Both the position numbers and the translations under genes were made by a program. DNA of 64,000 nucleotides from Streptococcus mitis (GTDB taxonomy: Bacteria > Bacillota > Bacilli > Lactobacillales > Streptococcaceae): assembly GCA_001914195.1 (NCBI GenBank), contig MKYF01000017.1, positions 71,283 to 135,282 of the forward strand. The letters run 5' to 3'. A model generated the notes under the pieces. That model was not told the origin of the DNA. It worked only from the letters and a program-made list of their open reading frames with translations, and searched no databases. Position 1 is the first letter of the stretch, and each line of letters opens with the position of its first letter. Positions 52,491 through 61,670 of this stretch are shown here, in pieces.

Positions 52491-55400
52491 ATGCCTAAAC
52501 GTACTGATATTCAAAAAATTATGGTGATTGGTTCTGGTCCGATTATTATTGGTCAGGCTGCTGAGTTTGACTACGCTGGGACCCAGGCTTGCTTGTCGTT
52601 GAAAGAGGAAGGTTATGAGGTTGTCTTGGTTAACTCAAATCCTGCAACTATCATGACGGACAAGGAAATTGCGGACAAGGTTTATATTGAACCAATTACA
52701 CTTGAGTTTGTGACTCGTATTCTTCGTAAGGAGCGTCCAGATGCCTTGCTACCAACACTCGGTGGTCAGACAGGTCTCAACATGGCCATGGAATTGTCTA
52801 AAAATGGCATCCTCGATGAGCTTGGTGTTGAACTTCTGGGTACTAAATTATCTGCCATTGACCAAGCGGAGGACCGTGACCTCTTTAAACAATTGATGGA
52901 AGAGCTCAATCAACCAATTCCAGAGTCTGAAATTGTCAACACAGTAGAAGAAGCAGTTGCCTTTGCTGCGACAATTGGATACCCAGTCATTGTCCGTCCA
53001 GCCTTTACCCTTGGTGGTACTGGTGGTGGTATGTGTGCTAACGAGGAAGAATTGCGTGAAATTGCTGAAAATGGGTTGAAATTGTCACCTGTTACCCAAT
53101 GTTTGATTGAGCGTTCGATTGCAGGTTTCAAGGAAATCGAATATGAAGTTATGCGTGACTCAGCTGACAATGCCTTGGTTGTTTGTAACATGGAAAACTT
53201 TGACCCAGTTGGGATTCACACAGGGGATTCCATTGTATTTGCTCCTGCGCAAACCATGTCAGACTATGAAAACCAAATGCTTCGTGATGCGAGCTTGAGC
53301 ATTATTCGTGCCCTTAAGATTGAAGGGGGATGTAACGTTCAGCTAGCCCTTGATCCACACAGTTTCAAGTATTATGTCATCGAAGTGAACCCTCGTGTAT
53401 CACGTTCTTCAGCCCTTGCATCTAAGGCGACAGGGTATCCGATTGCCAAATTAGCTGCCAAAATTGCCGTTGGTTTGACCTTGGATGAGGTTATCAATCC
53501 AGTTACAGGTTCAACCTATGCCATGTTTGAGCCTGCCCTTGACTACGTGGTTGCCAAGATTCCTCGTTTCCCATTTGACAAGTTTGAAAAAGGTGAGCGC
53601 CGTCTTGGGACACAGATGAAGGCCACTGGAGAAGTCATGGCTATCGGTCGTAACATTGAAGAATCTCTTCTTAAGGCTTGCCGCTCCCTTGAAATTGGGG
53701 TGCATCACAATGAAATGCCTGAACTTGCAGCAGTTTCTGATGATTCCTTGATTGAAAAAGTAGTCAAAGCCCAGGATGACCGTCTTTTCTATGTATCAGA
53801 AGCAATTCGTCGTGGCTACACACCAGAAGAAATTGCAGAGCTTACAAAAATTGATATTTTTTATCTCGATAAACTACTACATATCTTTGAAATTGAGCAA
53901 GAATTGGGTGCCCATCCACAAGATTTAGAAGTTTTGAAAACTGCCAAACTCAATGGCTTCTCAGATCGTAAGGTTGCTGAACTATGGGAAACGACAGCTG
54001 ACCAAGTTCGCCAGCTTCGTTTGGAAAACAAGATTGTCCCTGTTTATAAGATGGTCGATACTTGTGCGGCAGAATTTGACTCTGAAACGCCATATTTCTA
54101 TTCAACCTATGGTTGGGAAAACGAGTCTATCAAGTCTGATAAGGAATCCGTTCTAGTCCTAGGTTCGGGTCCAATCCGTATTGGTCAAGGGGTTGAGTTT
54201 GACTACGCAACCGTTCACTCTGTTAAGGCTATCCAGGCTGCTGGTTATGAAGCTATTATCATGAACTCAAACCCAGAGACTGTTTCAACAGACTTCTCTG
54301 TATCAGATAAGCTTTACTTTGAGCCATTGACATTCGAAGATGTTATGAACGTCATTGACTTGGAGCAACCAAAAGGTGTTATCGTTCAGTTCGGTGGTCA
54401 AACAGCTATCAACCTTGCGGAGCCATTGGCAAAAGCAGGTGTGACTATCCTTGGTACACAGGTCGCTGACCTAGACCGTGCCGAAGACCGTGACCTCTTC
54501 GAGCAAGCCCTTAAAGACCTGGATATTCCACAGCCACCAGGACAAACGGCTACCAATGAAGAAGAAGCAGTTCTTGCAGCTCGCAAGATTGGCTTCCCAG
54601 TTCTTGTCCGCCCATCTTATGTACTTGGTGGACGTGCCATGGAAATCGTTGAAAACGAAGAAGACCTTCGTTCTTATATGCGTACAGCGGTTAAGGCTAG
54701 TCCTGACCATCCAGTCCTTGTAGACTCTTATATCGTTGGACAAGAGTGTGAAGTTGATGCTATTTCAGACGGAGAAAATGTTCTCATCCCTGGTATCATG
54801 GAGCACATCGAACGTGCCGGTGTCCACTCAGGTGACTCAATGGCCGTTTACCCACCACAAACCTTGTCGCAAAAGGTGCAAGAAACAATCGCAGACTATA
54901 CTAAACGTCTAGCAATCGGTCTTAACTGCCTTGGAATGATGAACATCCAGTTTGTTATCAAGGATGAAAAAGTCTATGTTATTGAGGTTAATCCACGTGC
55001 CAGCCGTACGGTTCCATTCCTTTCTAAGGTGACCAATATTCCTATGGCTCAAGTAGCGACCAAGCTCATTCTTGGGCAAAACCTTGAAGAACTTGGCTAC
55101 CAAGATGGACTTTACCCTGAAAGCACTCGCGTTCATATTAAAGCACCAGTCTTCTCCTTCACGAAACTAGCTAAGGTAGACAGCTTACTTGGTCCTGAAA
55201 TGAAGTCAACAGGGGAAGTTATGGGTTCTGATACGACTTTGGAAAAAGCTCTCTATAAAGCCTTTGAAGCTTCTTACCTCCACTTGCCAACTTTTGGAAA
55301 TGTAGTCTTCACCATTGCTGATGATACAAAAGAAGAAGCCTTGGACTTAGCTCGTCGTTTCCAAAATATTGGCTATGGAATCCTCGCGACAGAAGGGACA

Positions 55401-55667
55401 GCAGCCTTCTTTGCTAGTCATGGATTACAAGCTCAACCTGTTGGTAAGATTGGTGATGACGATAAGGATATTCCAAGCTTTGTACGCAAAGGAAGAATTC
55501 AAGCTATCATTAACACAGTAGGAACAAAACGAACTGCTGACGAAGATGGTGAGCAGATTCGCCGTTCAGCCATTGAACACGGGGTGCCCCTCTTCACAGC
55601 CCTAGATACAGCTAATGCCATGCTTAAGGTACTTGAAAGTCGTAGTTTTGTTACAGAAGCAATCTAG
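52491..55667 (+). CDS. carB: Carbamoyl-phosphate synthase large chain
   Basis: This 1058-residue enzyme makes carbamoyl phosphate from bicarbonate, ammonia and two ATP for pyrimidines and arginine. Two homologous ATP-grasp halves are visible, each starting with a preATP-grasp motif (VIGSGPIIIGQAAEFDYAGT at about 12-31; VLGSGPIRIGQGVEFDYATV at about 557-576). The first has VRPAFTLGGTGGG and the second VRPSYVLGGRAME. The C-terminal MGS-like allosteric domain begins near residue 930. It is full length. Uniquely for this operon it lies 312 bases beyond the previous gene and lacks a clear ribosome site. Later residues include two EVNPR motifs, both intact. Confidence 0.97.
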   Translation: MPKRTDIQKIMVIGSGPIIIGQAAEFDYAGTQACLSLKEEGYEVVLVNSNPATIMTDKEIADKVYIEPITLEFVTRILRKERPDALLPTLGGQTGLNMAMELSKNGILDELGVELLGTKLSAIDQAEDRDLFKQLMEELNQPIPESEIVNTVEEAVAFAATIGYPVIVRPAFTLGGTGGGMCANEEELREIAENGLKLSPVTQCLIERSIAGFKEIEYEVMRDSADNALVVCNMENFDPVGIHTGDSIVFAPAQTMSDYENQMLRDASLSIIRALKIEGGCNVQLALDPHSFKYYVIEVNPRVSRSSALASKATGYPIAKLAAKIAVGLTLDEVINPVTGSTYAMFEPALDYVVAKIPRFPFDKFEKGERRLGTQMKATGEVMAIGRNIEESLLKACRSLEIGVHHNEMPELAAVSDDSLIEKVVKAQDDRLFYVSEAIRRGYTPEEIAELTKIDIFYLDKLLHIFEIEQELGAHPQDLEVLKTAKLNGFSDRKVAELWETTADQVRQLRLENKIVPVYKMVDTCAAEFDSETPYFYSTYGWENESIKSDKESVLVLGSGPIRIGQGVEFDYATVHSVKAIQAAGYEAIIMNSNPETVSTDFSVSDKLYFEPLTFEDVMNVIDLEQPKGVIVQFGGQTAINLAEPLAKAGVTILGTQVADLDRAEDRDLFEQALKDLDIPQPPGQTATNEEEAVLAARKIGFPVLVRPSYVLGGRAMEIVENEEDLRSYMRTAVKASPDHPVLVDSYIVGQECEVDAISDGENVLIPGIMEHIERAGVHSGDSMAVYPPQTLSQKVQETIADYTKRLAIGLNCLGMMNIQFVIKDEKVYVIEVNPRASRTVPFLSKVTNIPMAQVATKLILGQNLEELGYQDGLYPESTRVHIKAPVFSFTKLAKVDSLLGPEMKSTGEVMGSDTTLEKALYKAFEASYLHLPTFGNVVFTIADDTKEEALDLARRFQNIGYGILATEGTAAFFASHGLQAQPVGKIGDDDKDIPSFVRKGRIQAIINTVGTKRTADEDGEQIRRSAIEHGVPLFTALDTANAMLKVLESRSFVTEAI

Positions 55668-55690
55668 TTTAGAAAAGTTTTTCACAGTTT

Positions 55691-55724
55691 AAAAGCCAGC
55701 GTCAGAAAACGCTGGCTTTTGCGA
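55691..55724 (+). terminator. Terminator of carB
   Basis: AAAAGCCAGCG and CGCTGGCTTTT form an 11-base-pair stem with an eight-base loop. The 55725-55950 stretch after it holds no gene or repeat I can recognise. Confidence 0.9.
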
Positions 55725-55953
55725 TATTAGTGCAGGCTATTCAACTATCAGTTCTTCACTCAAGAATGATGATGAATTGTGATACGATAAGAATAAATTG
55801 GGAATGGCTTATGATGTTAATCGTTCACCTTTTTTGTAATTCTAGTATATCAGAGTCAATATATATTTGCATGCTACTCCTTTTGCAAAAATGGCTATTT
55901 CAGGTTAAAAAAACGACATCTCAGATTTTCTGTTCCAGAAATAGCTATCGCTA

Positions 55954-55968
55954 TGATATAATTATTTT
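55954..55968 (+). promoter_or_regulatory. Extended -10 promoter giving a leaderless ribF mRNA
   Basis: TG-A-TATAAT (55954-55962), six bases, then ATG at 55969; no ribosome site. Confidence 0.75.
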
Positions 55969-56886
55969 ATGATTATTACTATTCCTATAAAAAACCAGAA
56001 AGATATTGGCACACCATCTGATTCAGTCGTTGTTCTCGGCTATTTTGATGGTATACATAAGGGGCATCAAGAATTATTTCGTGTTGCCAACAAGGCTGCG
56101 AGAAAGGATTTATTGCCTATCGTTGTTATGACCTTTAATGAATCTCCAAAGATCGCTTTAGAGCCTTATCATCCGGATCTGTTTTTGCATATTTTGAACC
56201 CTGCTGAACGTGAGAGGAAACTAAAGCGTGAAGGCGTAGAAGAATTATATCTCCTTGATTTTAGTAGTCAATTCGCTAGTCTCACGGCAGAAGAATTTTT
56301 CGCAACTTATATCAAGGCTATGAATGCCAAAATTATTGTTGCAGGTTTTGACTATACATTTGGTTCTGACCAAAAAACGGCAGAAGACTTAAAGGATTAC
56401 TTTGATGGAGAAGTCATTATCGTTCCACCTGTAGAAGATGAGAAAGGAAAGATTAGTTCAACTCGTATTCGTCAAGCTATTTTAGATGGAAATGTGAAAG
56501 AAGCAGGAGAACTTTTGGGGGCACCGCTTCCATCAAGAGGTATGGTGGTTCATGGCAATGCTCGTGGTCGTACGATTGGTTATCCGACAGCGAATTTGGT
56601 GCTTTTAGATCGTACTTATATGCCAGCAGATGGCGTTTATGTCGTTGATGTTGAGATTCAAAGACAGAAGTATCGTGCTATGGCTAGTGTCGGGAAAAAT
56701 GTGACCTTTGATGGAGAAGAAGCACGTTTTGAAGTCAATATTTTTGATTTTAATCAAGATATTTATGGGGAAACCGTCATGGTTTATTGGCTTGATCGCA
56801 TTCGAGATATGACCAAATTTGACTCAGTCGACCAATTAGTGGATCAGTTAAAGGCTGATGAAGAAGTAGCTCGGAATTGGTCTTAA
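55969..56886 (+). CDS. ribF: Bifunctional riboflavin kinase / FAD synthetase
   Basis: This 305-residue enzyme phosphorylates riboflavin to FMN and adenylates FMN to FAD. The N-terminal nucleotidyltransferase motif is GYFDGIHKGHQELF (about 24-37), with STRIR later. The C-terminal flavokinase motif is GNARGRTIGYPTANL (about 197-211), followed by GEEARFEVNIFDF. It is probably leaderless, as the -10 box stands six bases from the ATG. It ends before a bidirectional terminator shared with yitT. Confidence 0.96.
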   Translation: MIITIPIKNQKDIGTPSDSVVVLGYFDGIHKGHQELFRVANKAARKDLLPIVVMTFNESPKIALEPYHPDLFLHILNPAERERKLKREGVEELYLLDFSSQFASLTAEEFFATYIKAMNAKIIVAGFDYTFGSDQKTAEDLKDYFDGEVIIVPPVEDEKGKISSTRIRQAILDGNVKEAGELLGAPLPSRGMVVHGNARGRTIGYPTANLVLLDRTYMPADGVYVVDVEIQRQKYRAMASVGKNVTFDGEEARFEVNIFDFNQDIYGETVMVYWLDRIRDMTKFDSVDQLVDQLKADEEVARNWS

Positions 56887-56898
56887 GAGATTGAGTAA

Positions 56899-56980
56899 AC
56901 AAAAAAGAGGTTGTTTGTAACCCAAAAGATAGATGAATAAGTCTAACTTTTGAGGTCACTACACTACCTCTTTTTATTCT
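56899..56980. terminator. Bidirectional terminator between ribF and the YitT gene
   Basis: AAAAAAGAGGT (56900-56911 region) and ACCTCTTTTT (56964-56974 region) are inverted arms around about 50 bases. They serve convergent transcripts from both sides. The yitT stop overlaps the right arm. Confidence 0.6.
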
Positions 56981-57822
56981 TTTTCAAAGGTGAATCCTTC
57001 TCCAAGGATTTCATGGGCTTCTGTAATGGTTATAAAGGCTTGAGGATCGATTCGATGAATCATTTCCTTCATTTTCACAATCTCATTTCTACCGACAATA
57101 CAGTAAATAATTTTCAAATCTTTTTGACTATAGTAGCCTTGACCAGAAATAAAAGTAACGCCTCTTCCTAGGTCATCATTAATCGCTTTAGCAAGTTGGT
57201 CAGGACATTTAGTAATAATCATAAATCCTTTACCAGCATAGCCACCTTCTCCAATCAAATCAATGACACGAGAAACGATAAAATCAAATAAGAGCGTGTA
57301 AGAAACCAATCTCAAGTCCTTGAAGATTAGGAGAATGAGCATGAGAATACAAAAATCTAAGATAAAGAGCAGTTTTCCCATGGATATATGAGTGTATTTA
57401 TTGAGAATACGAGCTAGAATATCAGTACCACCAGTTGTACCTCCAGCATTAAAGATAATTCCAAGACCAATTCCCAATAGAATTCCCGCTATAAGGGCAG
57501 TGATTAGTAAATCACCTTGAAGATCAATATGAAGGGGAATACGCTCAAAAAAGGCCAACCAGGCGGACAAGGCTAAGGTTCCTAGTAAACTAGAATAGAG
57601 GGACTTTGCTCCAAAGATTTTCCAAGCTAGTATGAAAAGGGGAATGTTAATCAGCAGGTTCATGAGAGAAACAGGGATTTTAAAAAGATAAAAGGTGATA
57701 AGGGTAATACCTGTTGCCCCTCCTTCAAAGAGATGATGAGGAACTACAAAATAAGTCAGACCAAAAGCATAAATAGCAGCACCTAGTAAAATGGTAAAAA
57801 TGGGGTAAATTTTTTTAATCAT
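56974..57822 (-). CDS. YitT family membrane protein (DUF161/DUF2179)
   Basis: This 282-residue protein has five to six transmembrane helices in the first 170 residues (KKIYPIFTILLGAAIYAFGL onward, and GIILGIGLGIIFNAGGTTGG-like GGT motif in the middle). A cytoplasmic DUF2179 domain (about 200-275) includes GRGVTFISGQGYYSQKDLKI and IHRIDPQAFITITEAHE. Function unknown; some family members affect metabolite transport. It is divergent from degV, with its own promoter region between them. Confidence 0.9.
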   Translation of the reverse strand: MIKKIYPIFTILLGAAIYAFGLTYFVVPHHLFEGGATGITLITFYLFKIPVSLMNLLINIPLFILAWKIFGAKSLYSSLLGTLALSAWLAFFERIPLHIDLQGDLLITALIAGILLGIGLGIIFNAGGTTGGTDILARILNKYTHISMGKLLFILDFCILMLILLIFKDLRLVSYTLLFDFIVSRVIDLIGEGGYAGKGFMIITKCPDQLAKAINDDLGRGVTFISGQGYYSQKDLKIIYCIVGRNEIVKMKEMIHRIDPQAFITITEAHEILGEGFTFEKE

Positions 57823-57906
57823 AGGACACCTCTTTTCTTATAAGTTGATTATATCAAATTTTTACGGAAAATTTGATTGACTCCATTAGGATTTTTAATC
57901 TTTTTT

Positions 57907-57915
57907 TGATATAAT
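57907..57915 (+). promoter_or_regulatory. Extended -10 promoter of degV
   Basis: TG-A-TATAAT (57907-57915), about 48 bases before the degV ATG. Confidence 0.7.
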
Positions 57916-57963
57916 TAGAAGTAAGAAAACCAATCTGAATCCTAAAATAGAAAGATTGATACT

Positions 57964-58803
57964 ATGACAAAAATTAAGATTGTAACCGATTCATCTGTTA
58001 CTATTGAACCAGAACTCGTAAAACAATTTGATATTACTATTGTTCCATTATCTGTAATGATTGATAATGTTGTTTATTCTGATGCTGATTTGAAAGAAGA
58101 AGGTAAATTTCTTCAGTTGATGCAAGCAAGTAAGAATCTTCCTAAGACAAGTCAACCACCTGTAGGTGTCTTCGCTGAAGTTTTTGAAGAGCTATGCAAG
58201 GATGGTAGCCAGATTCTTGCTATTCATATGTCCCATGCTCTTTCGGGGACTGTAGAAGCAGCACGCCAAGGTGCCAGCCTATCTACTGCCGACGTGACAG
58301 TTATTGATAGTTCCTTCACTGACCAAGCCTTGAAATTCCAAGTTGTTGAGGCTGCGAAATTAGCACAAGAAGGCAAAGATATGGCGGAAATTTTATCTCA
58401 CGTTGAAGAGGTAAAAAAACATACAGAGCTCTATATTGGTGTTTCAACTTTGGAAAATCTTGTTAAAGGTGGACGAATTGGCCGTGTAACTGGATTGTTG
58501 AGTTCTCTTCTTAATATCCGTGTTGTCATGCAGATGAAGGACCATGAATTGCAGCCAATGGTTAAAGGTCGTGGTGCTAAAACTTTTAAAAAATGGTTGG
58601 ATGAGTTGAGAACATCACTCGCTGAACGTTCTGTAGCAGAGATTGGAATTTCATATTCTGGTAGTGCTGATTGGGCAAAAGAGATGAAAGAAAGCTTACA
58701 AGCTTATGTTGAACAGCCAATTTCTGTTTTGGAAACGGGTTCCATTATTCAAACGCACACAGGTGAGAATGCTTGGGCTATTTTGGTACGTTACCACTCC
58801 TAA
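57964..58803 (+). CDS. DegV family fatty acid-binding protein
   Basis: This 279-residue DegV-fold protein binds a fatty acid and, in related proteins, presents it to the FakA kinase (FakB role). The start MTKIKIVTDSSVTIEPELVK includes the DSS motif, and SHALSGTVEAAR and GRIGRVTGLLSSLLNIRVVM mark lipid-binding and domain-swap segments. It is followed by hup but with a separate promoter between. Confidence 0.92.
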   Translation: MTKIKIVTDSSVTIEPELVKQFDITIVPLSVMIDNVVYSDADLKEEGKFLQLMQASKNLPKTSQPPVGVFAEVFEELCKDGSQILAIHMSHALSGTVEAARQGASLSTADVTVIDSSFTDQALKFQVVEAAKLAQEGKDMAEILSHVEEVKKHTELYIGVSTLENLVKGGRIGRVTGLLSSLLNIRVVMQMKDHELQPMVKGRGAKTFKKWLDELRTSLAERSVAEIGISYSGSADWAKEMKESLQAYVEQPISVLETGSIIQTHTGENAWAILVRYHS

Positions 58804-58840
58804 AAAAATAAAGAAAATGGGAAGAAATAGCGTTTTTAAC

Positions 58841-58869
58841 TTGACCTAAAAGGGATTTTAGGATATGAT
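58841..58869 (+). promoter_or_regulatory. Promoter of hup
   Basis: TTGACC (58841-58846), 17-base spacer, TATGAT (58864-58869). TTTGGAGGAA lies before the ATG. Confidence 0.8.
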
Positions 58870-58910
58870 TATATTTGTTAATTAGAAATTAATTTGGAGG
58901 AATCATTAAC

Positions 58911-59186
58911 ATGGCAAACAAACAAGATTTGATCGCTAAAGTAGCAGAAACTACAGAATTGACTAAGAAAGACTCAGCAGCAGCAGTTGAAGCTGTATTC
59001 GCAGCAGTAGCTGACTACCTTGCAGCTGGTGAAAAAGTTCAATTGATCGGTTTTGGTAACTTTGAAGTTCGTGAGCGTGCTGCACGTAAAGGTCGCAACC
59101 CACAAACTGGTAAAGAAATCACAATTGCAGCTTCTAAAGTTCCAGCATTCAAAGCTGGTAAAGCTCTTAAAGACGCTGTTAAATAA
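58911..59186 (+). CDS. hup: DNA-binding protein HU
   Basis: This 91-residue histone-like protein bends and compacts DNA; HU is essential in pneumococci. It begins MANKQDLIAKVAETTELTKK, with the dimer core GEKVQLIGFGNFEVRERAAR and the DNA-binding arm KGRNPQTGKEI. Strong codon bias and a TTTGGAGGAA ribosome site suggest high expression. A terminator follows. Confidence 0.97.
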   Translation: MANKQDLIAKVAETTELTKKDSAAAVEAVFAAVADYLAAGEKVQLIGFGNFEVRERAARKGRNPQTGKEITIAASKVPAFKAGKALKDAVK

Positions 59187-59201
59187 TCAGCCTTTGAAAG
59201 T

Positions 59202-59247
59202 CCTGTTATATCAAGCATTTGAGCTTGTGTGACAGGCTTTTCTTTTG
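59202..59247 (+). terminator. Terminator of hup
   Basis: CCTGT-TATAT-CAAGC and GCTTG-TGTG-ACAGG form a bulged stem around ATTTGA, followed by CTTTTCTTTT. Confidence 0.75.
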
Positions 59248-59405
59248 GTTTTGGGGCATTTTTGGGGCAAAACACTATTTTTCCCTTTGTTACTTGTTTT
59301 AGGATGATATCAATCTGCGTTTTCATTGTTTTATAAGAGAGATGAGTCTTTATTGTTTATCCGTAGGATGATCGACTATTTTAAATAATACTGTATTTCT
59401 AGCTT
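59248..59405. other. Gene-free stretch after hup with a possible decayed coding tail
   Basis: The minus-strand frame (59326 downward) gives MKTQIDIILKQVTKGKIVFC and then continues into antisense of hup. The first part could be the end of an integrase-like or other mobile gene, but I cannot identify it and it has no ribosome site. Nothing else is seen. Confidence 0.3.
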
Positions 59406-59556
59406 ATACTCTTTTAAAATCTCTTCAAACCACGTCAGCTTCATCTTGGATTATATATGTGACTGACTTCGTCAGTCTTATCTACAACTTCAAAGCAGTG
59501 CTTTGAGCAACCTGCGGCTAGCTTCCTAGTTTTCTCTTTGATTTTTATTGAGTATT
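59406..59556 (+). repeat. BOX element (boxA-boxB-boxC), partly degenerate
   Basis: BoxA starts ATACTCTTTTAAAATCTCTT and has changes after CACGTCAGC (TTCATCTTGGATT in place of GTCGCCTTACCGTA). BoxB (CTGACTTCGTCAG) and boxC (CAACCTGCGGCTAGCTTCCT) are well kept. The following 59557-59715 has no recognisable feature. Confidence 0.9.
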
Positions 59557-59716
59557 ATTTGTCTCAAAATTAACCCTTGAAAGTGGATAATCGCATTCTA
59601 TGATACTTTATTGATTTTCAGTTGAAGACATATCAAATATTTAAGTAGAAAGAAAAGTCATATACTGTCTATTGAAAATATTATAAATCAGATAAAAAGA
59701 CAGGTGAAACCTTCTG

Positions 59717-59731
59717 TGTTATACTAGAGAT
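59717..59731 (+). promoter_or_regulatory. Extended -10 promoter giving a leaderless mutY mRNA
   Basis: TG-T-TATACT (59717-59725), AGAGAT, then ATG at 59732. No Shine-Dalgarno sequence. Confidence 0.7.
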
Positions 59732-60907
59732 ATGTTAGATTTGAAAGAATACGGTATTGTCATGTGGCCGGAGGAAAAGATCATTTCTTTTCGTGAGAAA
59801 CTTCTCAAATGGTATGATGAAAATAAGCGAGATTTACCGTGGCGTAGAAGTAAAAATCCTTATCATATCTGGGTGTCTGAAATTATGCTCCAGCAGACCA
59901 GGGTGGATACGGTTATTCCTTACTATGAACGGTTCTTGGACTGGTTTCCAACAGTGGAAAGTTTGGCGAATGCGTCTGAAGAGCGTTTGTTGAAGGCTTG
60001 GGAGGGACTGGGATATTATTCTCGAGTTCGTAATATGCAGGCTGCAGCCCAGCAGATTATGACTGACTTTGGTGGTCAATTTCCAAACACCTATGAAGGA
60101 ATTTCCAGTTTGAAAGGAATTGGCCCTTACACGGCAGGAGCCATATCCAGTATTGCTTTTAACTTGCCTGAGCCAGCTGTAGATGGTAATGTTATGCGTG
60201 TTTTGGCCCGCCTGTTCGAAGTCAACCATGATATTGGGATTCCAAGTAATCGCAAAATTTTTCAGGCAATGATGGAAATCCTGATTGACCCAGAAAGGCC
60301 TGGTGACTTTAATCAAGCCTTGATGGACTTGGGCTCAGATATTGAGGCGCCTGTAAATCCAAGACCAGAAGAAAGCCCAGTTAAGGACTTCAGTGCGGCA
60401 TATCAGAATGGCACAATGGACTGTTATCCAATTAAGGCTCCCAAGAAAAAGCCTGTCCCAATTTATCTTAAAGCCTTGGTGGTCAAAAATACTCAAGGAC
60501 AATTTTTACTTGAAAAAAATGAGAGTGAAAAGTTGTTGGCAGGATTTTGGCATTTTCCCTTGATAGAAGTAGATGAGTTTTTGCAAGAGGAGCAGTTTGA
60601 CCTCTTTCATCAGGTTGCAGAAGAAAGTGTAAACTTTGGCCCCAGTCCAGAAGAGAGTTTCCAGCAGGACTATGACCTAGAAGTTGATTGGCTTGATGTT
60701 TGTTTTGAGACTGTCAAGCATGTCTTTAGCCATCGTAAATGGCATGTTCAAATTGTAGCAGGTCAGGTGAGTGACTTTCATGATTTTTCAGATAGGGAAG
60801 TTCGCTGGCTTTCACCAGAAGAGTTCAAGGATGTTCCACTTGCCAAACCCCAACAAAAAATCTGGCAGGCTTATGCACAAGCCAACTTAGACAGTAGCAA
60901 AGACTAG
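59732..60907 (+). CDS. mutY: Adenine DNA glycosylase MutY, lacking the Fe-S cluster cysteines
   Basis: This 391-residue glycosylase removes adenine opposite 8-oxoguanine. The N-terminal catalytic domain has the catalytic Glu in SEIMLQQTRVDTVIPYYERF. The helix-hairpin-helix is LKGIGPYTAGAISSIAFN with the Asp in AVDGNVMRV. The C-terminal Nudix-like domain (from about 240) recognises 8-oxoG. The usual C-x6-C-x2-C-x5-C cluster is replaced: DIEAPVNPRPEESPVKDFS has no cysteine at any of the four positions. The upstream ATG 59732 is expected to be leaderless; ATG 59762 (MWPEEK) is an alternative without better signals. Confidence 0.94.
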   Translation: MLDLKEYGIVMWPEEKIISFREKLLKWYDENKRDLPWRRSKNPYHIWVSEIMLQQTRVDTVIPYYERFLDWFPTVESLANASEERLLKAWEGLGYYSRVRNMQAAAQQIMTDFGGQFPNTYEGISSLKGIGPYTAGAISSIAFNLPEPAVDGNVMRVLARLFEVNHDIGIPSNRKIFQAMMEILIDPERPGDFNQALMDLGSDIEAPVNPRPEESPVKDFSAAYQNGTMDCYPIKAPKKKPVPIYLKALVVKNTQGQFLLEKNESEKLLAGFWHFPLIEVDEFLQEEQFDLFHQVAEESVNFGPSPEESFQQDYDLEVDWLDVCFETVKHVFSHRKWHVQIVAGQVSDFHDFSDREVRWLSPEEFKDVPLAKPQQKIWQAYAQANLDSSKD

Positions 60908-60932
60908 CTATTGTGTCTTCTTGCTATTTTTT

Positions 60933-60941
60933 TGGTATAAT
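60933..60941 (+). promoter_or_regulatory. Extended -10 promoter of vicRKX
   Basis: TG-G-TATAAT (60933-60941), 22 bases before ATG 60963, with AAAGGTG as ribosome site. Confidence 0.75.
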
Positions 60942-60962
60942 AGTAGAGAAAAAGGTGAACAT

Positions 60963-61670
60963 ATGAAAAAAATATTAATTGTAGATGATGAAAAACCAAT
61001 CTCAGATATTATCAAGTTTAATATGACCAAGGAAGGTTACGAAGTTGTAACTGCTTTTAACGGTCGTGAAGCGCTAGAGCAATTTGAAGCAGAGCAGCCA
61101 GATATTATTATTTTGGATTTGATGCTTCCAGAAATTGATGGTTTAGAAGTTGCGAAGACTATTCGCAAGACTAGTAGTGTGCCTATTATCATGCTGTCAG
61201 CTAAGGATAGCGAATTTGATAAGGTTATCGGTTTGGAGCTTGGAGCGGATGACTATGTAACCAAACCCTTCTCAAATCGTGAGCTGCAGGCGCGTGTTAA
61301 AGCTCTTCTTCGTCGCACGGACTTGGTTTCTGTAGATAATCAAGAATCAGATGAAAATAAAACTCAACCCTTGCAAATTGGGGACTTGGAGATTGTTCCA
61401 GATGCCTATGTTGCTAAGAAATACGGTGAAGAACTAGATTTAACCCACCGTGAATTTGAACTCTTGTACCATTTGGCTTCTCATATCGGTCAAGTGATTA
61501 CACGTGAACACTTGCTTGAAACGGTCTGGGGTTACGATTATTTCGGAGATGTTCGGACTGTTGATGTAACTATCAGACGTTTGCGTGAGAAGATTGAAGA
61601 CACACCAAGTCGTCCTGAGTATATCCTAACACGTCGCGGTGTTGGTTATTATATGAGAAATAATGATTAA
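60963..61670 (+). CDS. vicR: Essential response regulator VicR (WalR)
   Basis: This 235-residue OmpR-family regulator controls cell-wall hydrolases (for example pcsB) and is essential in pneumococci. The receiver has DD at 8-9, phospho-acceptor Asp52 in IIILDLMLPE, and Lys in VTKPFSN. The C-terminal winged helix includes LTHREFELLYHLASHIGQVI and RRGVGYYMRNND. The ATG at 60963 is chosen because longer frames begin inside the promoter. It overlaps vicK by eight bases. Confidence 0.97.
   Translation: MKKILIVDDEKPISDIIKFNMTKEGYEVVTAFNGREALEQFEAEQPDIIILDLMLPEIDGLEVAKTIRKTSSVPIIMLSAKDSEFDKVIGLELGADDYVTKPFSNRELQARVKALLRRTDLVSVDNQESDENKTQPLQIGDLEIVPDAYVAKKYGEELDLTHREFELLYHLASHIGQVITREHLLETVWGYDYFGDVRTVDVTIRRLREKIEDTPSRPEYILTRRGVGYYMRNND

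Noticed and set aside
55730..55972. 80-residue ORF upstream of ribF
   Set aside because: No ribosome site, unlikely composition, and it overlaps the ribF promoter.
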